NCBI RefSeq assembly: GCF_018531495.1
Contig: NZ_JAHDTI010000004.1
Location: 682,001 to 746,000, forward strand
Origin: Nonomuraea sediminis
Lineage (GTDB): Bacteria; Actinomycetota; Actinomycetes; Streptosporangiales; Streptosporangiaceae
Length of the DNA: 64,000 nt
Reading direction: 5' to 3'
Within the stretch, counting starts at the first letter, position 1. Every line of letters begins with the position of its first letter. The notes beneath the pieces are model-generated. The model made no database searches, had not been told where the DNA came from, and saw only the letters and a program-made list of their open reading frames with translations. Position numbers and translations under genes: made by a program. Shown here one piece after another: positions 59,687-64,000 of the stretch.

Positions 59687-61063
59687 TCAGGCCAGAGCCG
59701 GTTTCCCCGGCTTGAAGAGCCAGGCGTCGAACAGCGTGGTGAGGTCCTTGCCGGAGACGCGCTGGGCGAGCGCGACGAAGGCGGCCGTGTCGGCGTTGCC
59801 GTACTTGTGCTCGGCGATCCACGTGCGCAGGATCCGGAAGAACGCGTCGTCCCCCACGGTCTTGCGCAGCACGTGCAGCGTCATCGCCCCGCGGTCGTAG
59901 ACGGGGCTGTCGAAGATGTGGGCCGCGTCGCCCGGATCGGCGGTCGGCGTCTGCCAGAACGCGTCGGTGGCGGCCGTGGAGTAGGCCGAGTCGAACGAGT
60001 CCTGCACGGACTTCTGCCCGAGCTTGTCCAGCCACAGCCACTCGGCGTAGGTGGCGAAGCCCTCGTTGAGCCAGATGTCCTTCCACCGGTTCGGCGTCAC
60101 GGTGTCGCCGAACCACTGGTGGGCCAGCTCGTGCGACATGAGCGAGTCGCTGGGCACCTGCGGGTAGATGGGCCGGGTCTGGACCTCGAGCGAGTAGCCG
60201 ACGTTCGGCTCGAAGTCCACGATGCCGCCGGTGGAGGAGAACGGGTACGGCCCGAACAGCGAGCTGAAGTAGCTGATGACCGGCCCATGACGTTGAGCGA
60301 AATTCGCCGCCTTATCGGCAAATTTAGGGTCAACCGCGGTAATAACTCGGAACCCGTCGACTTTGGTGTCGATCAGCTGGAACTTCCCGACGGTGACCGA
60401 GGCCAGATAGCTGGCCATCGGCTCGCGCTCGTCCCACACGAAGGTGGTCCTGCCGCCGGCGGACCGCTTGGAGATCAGATCCCCGTTGGCCACGGCCACC
60501 CGGTCGTCCGGCACGGTGACCGTGAAGTGATAGGTGGCCTTGTCGGTCATGTGGTGGTTGCCGGGGTACCAGGTCATGGCGCCCTGCGGCTCGTTGGCGT
60601 TGAACGCGCCGTCGTTGGTGCGGATCCATCCGTCGCGGGACCCGTCGGGGTCGACGACGTGCGTGGGTTTGCCGTCGTATCTGACCACGACGGTCAGGTC
60701 CGCGCCCGAGTCGAGCGCGCTGCCCGGGTCGACGACGAGCTCCTGCCCGCGCTGCGTGAACGCCGCGGCCTCGCCGTTCACGGTCACCGACCGCACGCTC
60801 AGCGAGTCGACCAGGTCCAGGTCGAAGGCGCTCAGCTCCTGCGTGGTCTTCGCGGTGATGGTCGCCACGCCCTTGAGCGCGTCCGAGCTCGGGTTGTAGT
60901 CGAGCGCGAGGTCGTAGTGGCCGACGTCGTAGCCGCCGTTGCCCTGCTCGGGGAAGTACGGGTCTCCGGCCCCAGGCGCGCCTGGCGCGCCGTCGAAGGC
61001 GGCGGCGGGTGTCAGCGGGATGGCCACGAAGGCGGCCGCCGCGAGCGCGAGGAGTCGCTTCAT
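59687..61063 (-). CDS. Secreted M1-family metallopeptidase
   Basis: 458 aa from ATG 61063 (ATG 61075 adds four residues). Signal peptide MKRLLALAAAAFVAIPLTPA followed by AAAFDG. The zinc site is HELAHQWFGD (His311, His315) with Glu334 in WLNEGFATYAEWLW. The substrate-side motif is GYSLEVQTRP in place of GAMEN, as in the short secreted actinomycete enzymes. It lacks the C-terminal ERAP domain of full-length aminopeptidase N. Confidence 0.92.
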   Translation of the reverse strand: MKRLLALAAAAFVAIPLTPAAAFDGAPGAPGAGDPYFPEQGNGGYDVGHYDLALDYNPSSDALKGVATITAKTTQELSAFDLDLVDSLSVRSVTVNGEAAAFTQRGQELVVDPGSALDSGADLTVVVRYDGKPTHVVDPDGSRDGWIRTNDGAFNANEPQGAMTWYPGNHHMTDKATYHFTVTVPDDRVAVANGDLISKRSAGGRTTFVWDEREPMASYLASVTVGKFQLIDTKVDGFRVITAVDPKFADKAANFAQRHGPVISYFSSLFGPYPFSSTGGIVDFEPNVGYSLEVQTRPIYPQVPSDSLMSHELAHQWFGDTVTPNRWKDIWLNEGFATYAEWLWLDKLGQKSVQDSFDSAYSTAATDAFWQTPTADPGDAAHIFDSPVYDRGAMTLHVLRKTVGDDAFFRILRTWIAEHKYGNADTAAFVALAQRVSGKDLTTLFDAWLFKPGKPALA

Positions 61064-61135
61064 GTCCAGGATCATCGCACGACGGAGCCCGCCTCCCCGA
61101 GGAAACCCTGGAGAGGCGGGCTCATCGTTTACGGG

Positions 61136-62035
61136 CTATTTGACCGATCCGGCCATCATGCCCTGCACGAAATACCGCTGGAATGCGAAGAACAGGACCA
61201 GCGGGATGATCAGCGACAGGAAGGCACCCGAGGAGAGGATGTCCATATTCGAACCGAACTGCCGCATCTGCGATTGCAAATACTTGGTCATCGGCTGGTT
61301 CTCGGTGTTCGCGAAGACCAGCGCGATGAGCATGTCGTTCCACACCCACAGGAACTGGAAGATGCCCAGCGACGCGATCGCCGGCTTGCCCAGCGGGAAC
61401 ACCACCGAGGCGAAGATCTTCCACTCCGAGGCGCCGTCCATCCTGGCCGCTTCCAGCAGCGAGGACGGGATGCCGATGAAGAAGTTCCGCAGCAGGAAGA
61501 TCGCGAACGGCAGGCCGAACGCGACGTGGAAGAGCACCACGCCCGGGATCGTGCCGAAGATGCCGACCCCGCCGTAGAAGGAGGCGACGGGGATCAGGGC
61601 GATCTGGATGGGCACGATCAGCAGCCCGACCACGATCAGGAAGGCGGTGTCGCGCCCGCGGAACTCCATCCAGGCGAAGGCGTAGGCCGCCATCGCCGCG
61701 ATCCCGATCACCAGGACCGTGGTCGGGACCGTGATGAGGATGGTGTTCCAGAAGGACGCGCTGAACCCGCTGGACAGCAGGTTCTTGTAGCTGGAGATCG
61801 TCAGCTCGGCGGGCTTGGTGAAGATCGTCCACCAGCCCTCGCTGCCGTTGACCTGCACCGTGCGCAGGGAGACGATCAGCAGGCCGAAGGTCGGCACGAG
61901 CCAGAACAGCCCGAGCAGCACCATGATGACCTGGACGCCGCCGCCACCGATCTTGTCGGTGATCCTGCTGATGACGCCGCGCCGTGGCGCGCCCGCGCTG
62001 ACACTGGTGGGAGCCGTAGCCGTCGCGGTTGTCAT
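61136..62035 (-). CDS. Sugar ABC transporter permease (MalG type)
   Basis: 299 aa from ATG 62035, overlapping the preceding permease stop by ATGA. VQVIMVLLGLFWLVPTFGLL starts six membrane segments; the EAA loop is LEAARMDGASEWKIFASVVF. Last gene of the visible operon of an alpha-glucoside-type (AglEFG-like) importer. ATG 62035 is well supported by the overlap. Confidence 0.92.
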   Translation of the reverse strand: MTTATATAPTSVSAGAPRRGVISRITDKIGGGGVQVIMVLLGLFWLVPTFGLLIVSLRTVQVNGSEGWWTIFTKPAELTISSYKNLLSSGFSASFWNTILITVPTTVLVIGIAAMAAYAFAWMEFRGRDTAFLIVVGLLIVPIQIALIPVASFYGGVGIFGTIPGVVLFHVAFGLPFAIFLLRNFFIGIPSSLLEAARMDGASEWKIFASVVFPLGKPAIASLGIFQFLWVWNDMLIALVFANTENQPMTKYLQSQMRQFGSNMDILSSGAFLSLIIPLVLFFAFQRYFVQGMMAGSVK

Positions 62036-63399
62036 GCGTTCTCCCTCCTGAACCGGCGGATGTTCATGATCATGAAGGGGAGCACCAGGATCAGCAGGAA
62101 GACGGCGAGCGCACTGCCCATGCCCTGGTTGTTCCCGCCGCCGAACGACACTCGCCACATCTCCAGCGCGATCACGTTCGCCTGTGGCTGGACCGAGGAG
62201 GGGGCGATGATGAAGACGAGGTCGAACACCTTCAGCGTATTGATGATCATCGTCACGAAGACGACGAGCAGCACCGGCGACAGCAGCGGAATGGTGATCT
62301 TCCTGAACACCTGCCACTCGGTGGCGCCGTCGATCCGCGCCGCCTCCAGCGCGTCACGCGGGATGGCCGACAGGCCGGCCGCGATCAGCACCATGGCGAA
62401 CCCGGCCCACACCCAGACGAACGCGCCGATGATCGCCGGTGTGATCAGTGTCGGTCCGAGCCAGGTCAGGCCGCGGAAGGCGGCCTGGAAGTTGTCCTGC
62501 GGCAGCCGTACGGTGTAGGACCCGGAGGTCAGCCCTTCGAAGCGGAAGGAGCCGTCGTCGGCGGTGGTCGTGCTCTCCACCACCTTGCCGTCCTTCAGTG
62601 CTTCGACGGTCATCCCCGGCAGGCCCCTTTCGCTGCCGTCGATGGCGCCCTTGGTGCCCCCGCCACCAGGGGTGAAGTCGAACCACACGGTTCCCGACAG
62701 GCCCTGGCCCCCCGATGGTGCCCTGGCCGGCTGGGCGTTGGACGGCATGATCTCCTTCTTGATGCCCAGGATCGGCAGCAGCACCGGCTGGCCGGGCTGT
62801 GCGGGCTGGGCGGCGACGACCGCGCCCTTGTCGTCGGTGACCTTGGACGGGTCGCCGGGGCGGGCCTCCGGGTAGCCCTTGGAGGAGGAGAACGTGTCGT
62901 GCACCGTGGTCATGATGGCGTTGGCCACGCCCTTGGACGGGTCCTCGTCGTAGACCAGGCGGAAGATGACGCCGGCGGCCATCAGCGAGACGGCCATCGG
63001 CATGAACACGATCAGCTTGAACGCGGTGGCCCACTTGATGCGCTCGGTGAGCACCGCGAAGATCAGGCCGAGCGTGGTGACGATGATCGGCGCGACCACC
63101 ACCCAGATCAGGTTGTTCCTGATCGTGGTGAGCGTGCTGGAGTCGGTGAAGATGCTGACGTAGTTACCGAGCCCCACGAAGCCGGTGCCGTTGGCGTCGA
63201 AGAGGCTGCGGAAGACGGAGTAGATGATCGGGTAGACCACCCAGATGCCCAGCAGCACCGCTGCCGGCAGGATGAACAGGATGGCCATCGTGGAGGATGG
63301 ACCTAGGCGTCGTTCTACGTGGGGGGTATCGGCCCGAGGAGAGGTGGCCCCCTCTTCCGAGGGGACCTGCGGGCCGTCCAACCGTTCGGTCACGGCCAT
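62032..63399 (-). CDS. Sugar ABC transporter permease (MalF type) with an inserted extracytoplasmic domain
   Basis: 455 aa where about 300 is normal. Membrane parts are intact on both sides of the insertion: AILFILPAAVLLGIWVVYPI, WVVVAPIIVTTLGLIFAVLT, IVFMPMAVSLMAAGVIFRLV; then LITPAIIGAFVWVWAGFAMV. The EAA loop is LEAARIDGATEWQVFRKITI. Residues about 151-310 lie between the third helix and the next one, outside the membrane. Within them 232-300 (GLSGTVWFDFTPGGGGTKGA, GLPGMTVEALKDGKVVESTT, DDGSFRFEGLTSGSYTVRLP) have the prealbumin/SdrD-B or carboxypeptidase-regulatory pattern (GTVxxD.. GxPGxxV.. T.xDGxFxF.xLxxGxYxV). It may contact the binding protein or cell wall. ATG 63399 has AAAGAGG upstream. 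Confidence 0.9.
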   Translation of the reverse strand: MAVTERLDGPQVPSEEGATSPRADTPHVERRLGPSSTMAILFILPAAVLLGIWVVYPIIYSVFRSLFDANGTGFVGLGNYVSIFTDSSTLTTIRNNLIWVVVAPIIVTTLGLIFAVLTERIKWATAFKLIVFMPMAVSLMAAGVIFRLVYDEDPSKGVANAIMTTVHDTFSSSKGYPEARPGDPSKVTDDKGAVVAAQPAQPGQPVLLPILGIKKEIMPSNAQPARAPSGGQGLSGTVWFDFTPGGGGTKGAIDGSERGLPGMTVEALKDGKVVESTTTADDGSFRFEGLTSGSYTVRLPQDNFQAAFRGLTWLGPTLITPAIIGAFVWVWAGFAMVLIAAGLSAIPRDALEAARIDGATEWQVFRKITIPLLSPVLLVVFVTMIINTLKVFDLVFIIAPSSVQPQANVIALEMWRVSFGGGNNQGMGSALAVFLLILVLPFMIMNIRRFRRENA

Positions 63400-63405
63400 A
63401 CCTCT

Positions 63406-64000
63406 TTACTTCCAGGCCTTCTTGGCGTCTTCCTCGAGCTTGGCCTGCGCGCCCTTGATGTCGGTGGGGTTGCGCAGGAAGTCCTGCAGGTCCTTCCACT
63501 CGCCCTTGCCGTCGGTGCCGCCGAAGGCGCTCGGGGCCAGGTCCGACATGTCGTAGCGGACCGCGTCACCGGCCGAGACGATGGTCTGGCCGAGCGCCTT
63601 GGTCAGCGGGTCGGGGTAGTTGTCGGGGGAGACGTTCTTGTTCGGCGACAGGTAGCCGGGCAGCTTGGCCCAGATCGAGCCGCCCTCGGTCGAGGCGAGG
63701 AACTGCAGCAGCGCCATCGCGCCGGGGGAGTCCTTCATCGCGACCGCGACGTCACCGCCCAGGACGACCGGCTGGGTGTCGCCGACCTTCGGGAACGGCA
63801 CGTACTTGGCCTCCTCGCCGACCTTGGCGCCGTCCTGGGTGGCCTGGGTGGCCACGAAGTCGGCCTCGATGACCATGGCGGCCTTCTTCTGGCCGTAGAC
63901 CTTGGTCACGCAGGTCGGGAAGTCCGTCTGCAGCGCGCCGGAGGCGCCGTCCAGGACGTACTCCTTCTTGCCGACGAGCTGCTGGATCTTCTGCAGCGCC
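63406..64000 (-). CDS. Extracellular sugar-binding protein (partial, C-terminal part)
   Basis: The frame is open to the window edge; about 197 codons are visible. AAMVIEADFVATQATQDGAK, VVLGGDVAVAMKDSPGAMAL and LQFLASTEGGSIWAKLPGYL are typical of family 1 sugar-binding proteins. The last residues are KLEEDAKKAWK. The signal peptide and ligand-binding N-lobe are outside the window. The two permease genes follow within 6 bases and with ATGA coupling, so the three form one operon. Confidence 0.88.
   Translation of the reverse strand, partial: ALQKIQQLVGKKEYVLDGASGALQTDFPTCVTKVYGQKKAAMVIEADFVATQATQDGAKVGEEAKYVPFPKVGDTQPVVLGGDVAVAMKDSPGAMALLQFLASTEGGSIWAKLPGYLSPNKNVSPDNYPDPLTKALGQTIVSAGDAVRYDMSDLAPSAFGGTDGKGEWKDLQDFLRNPTDIKGAQAKLEEDAKKAWK

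Noticed and set aside
1..64000. tRNA, rRNA, riboswitch or integrase-site search by eye
   Set aside because: No T-loop or cloverleaf sequence, rRNA stretch, cobalamin-box or complete att duplication could be recognised; a covariance-model scan would be needed to exclude weak ones.

Overview
The window is high-GC DNA (about 70% by eye) with GTG, TTG and CTG starts, apparently leaderless starts, GTGA/ATGA-coupled operons and typical actinomycete genes: a DUF397 relic, a PF04672-type methyltransferase, an F420-type oxidoreductase, fused isobutyryl-CoA mutase and an HTH/N6 DNA methylase. A filamentous actinomycete of the Streptosporangiaceae type (Nonomuraea-like) is my inference. I see no rRNA, tRNA or CRISPR array.

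Layout. 1-3.2 kb: FAD monooxygenase, a winged-helix gene with an internal deletion, a frameshifted membrane protein and an ACT-like protein. 3.8-10.4 kb: beta-glucoside uptake and hydrolysis operon on the minus strand (binding protein, two permeases, GH1 beta-glucosidase, LacI regulator), all overlapping by 4 bases, followed by a second LacI paralogue; two GAGAG-type operators lie in front. 10.6-14.9 kb: poly-gamma-glutamate hydrolase-like protein, Ser/Thr kinase, N6 DNA methylase and PP2C phosphatase. 15-21 kb: CHAP-domain membrane protein with a CTG start, icmF behind a double operator, tpx and small enzyme genes. 21-34.9 kb: methyltransferase, flavodoxin-like protein, metal-receptor-like protein, ROK regulator, sugar-isomerase and glycosidase genes among decaying gene relics, an F420 oxidoreductase, stress protein, PAP2 phosphatase, prolyl aminopeptidase and threonine dehydratase. 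Relics of an integrative element lie between two perfect 33-bp inverted copies at 33.3 and 34.9 kb.

35.1-46.8 kb: glgX-treY-treZ for trehalose from glycogen, then a four-gene peptide ABC importer with fused ATPases. 46.8-56 kb is accessory: a low-complexity C-rich stretch, a repeat-rich 583-aa protein, minisatellite arrays and a 4.3-kb insertion carrying LysR, SDR and quinone-oxidoreductase genes plus a broken IS481-type transposase. The insertion splits a repeat whose intact copy lies at 55.4 kb.

56-64 kb: a second FAD monooxygenase with a perfect 12-bp inverted repeat upstream, thiamine-binding protein, uracil-DNA glycosylase, M1 metallopeptidase and a sugar ABC importer. One permease of that importer contains a roughly 150-residue extracytoplasmic insertion that looks like a prealbumin/SdrD-B fold.

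The best leads for something undescribed are that permease, the kinase-methylase-phosphatase group, the insertion and its surrounding minisatellites, and the dispersed intergenic elements.
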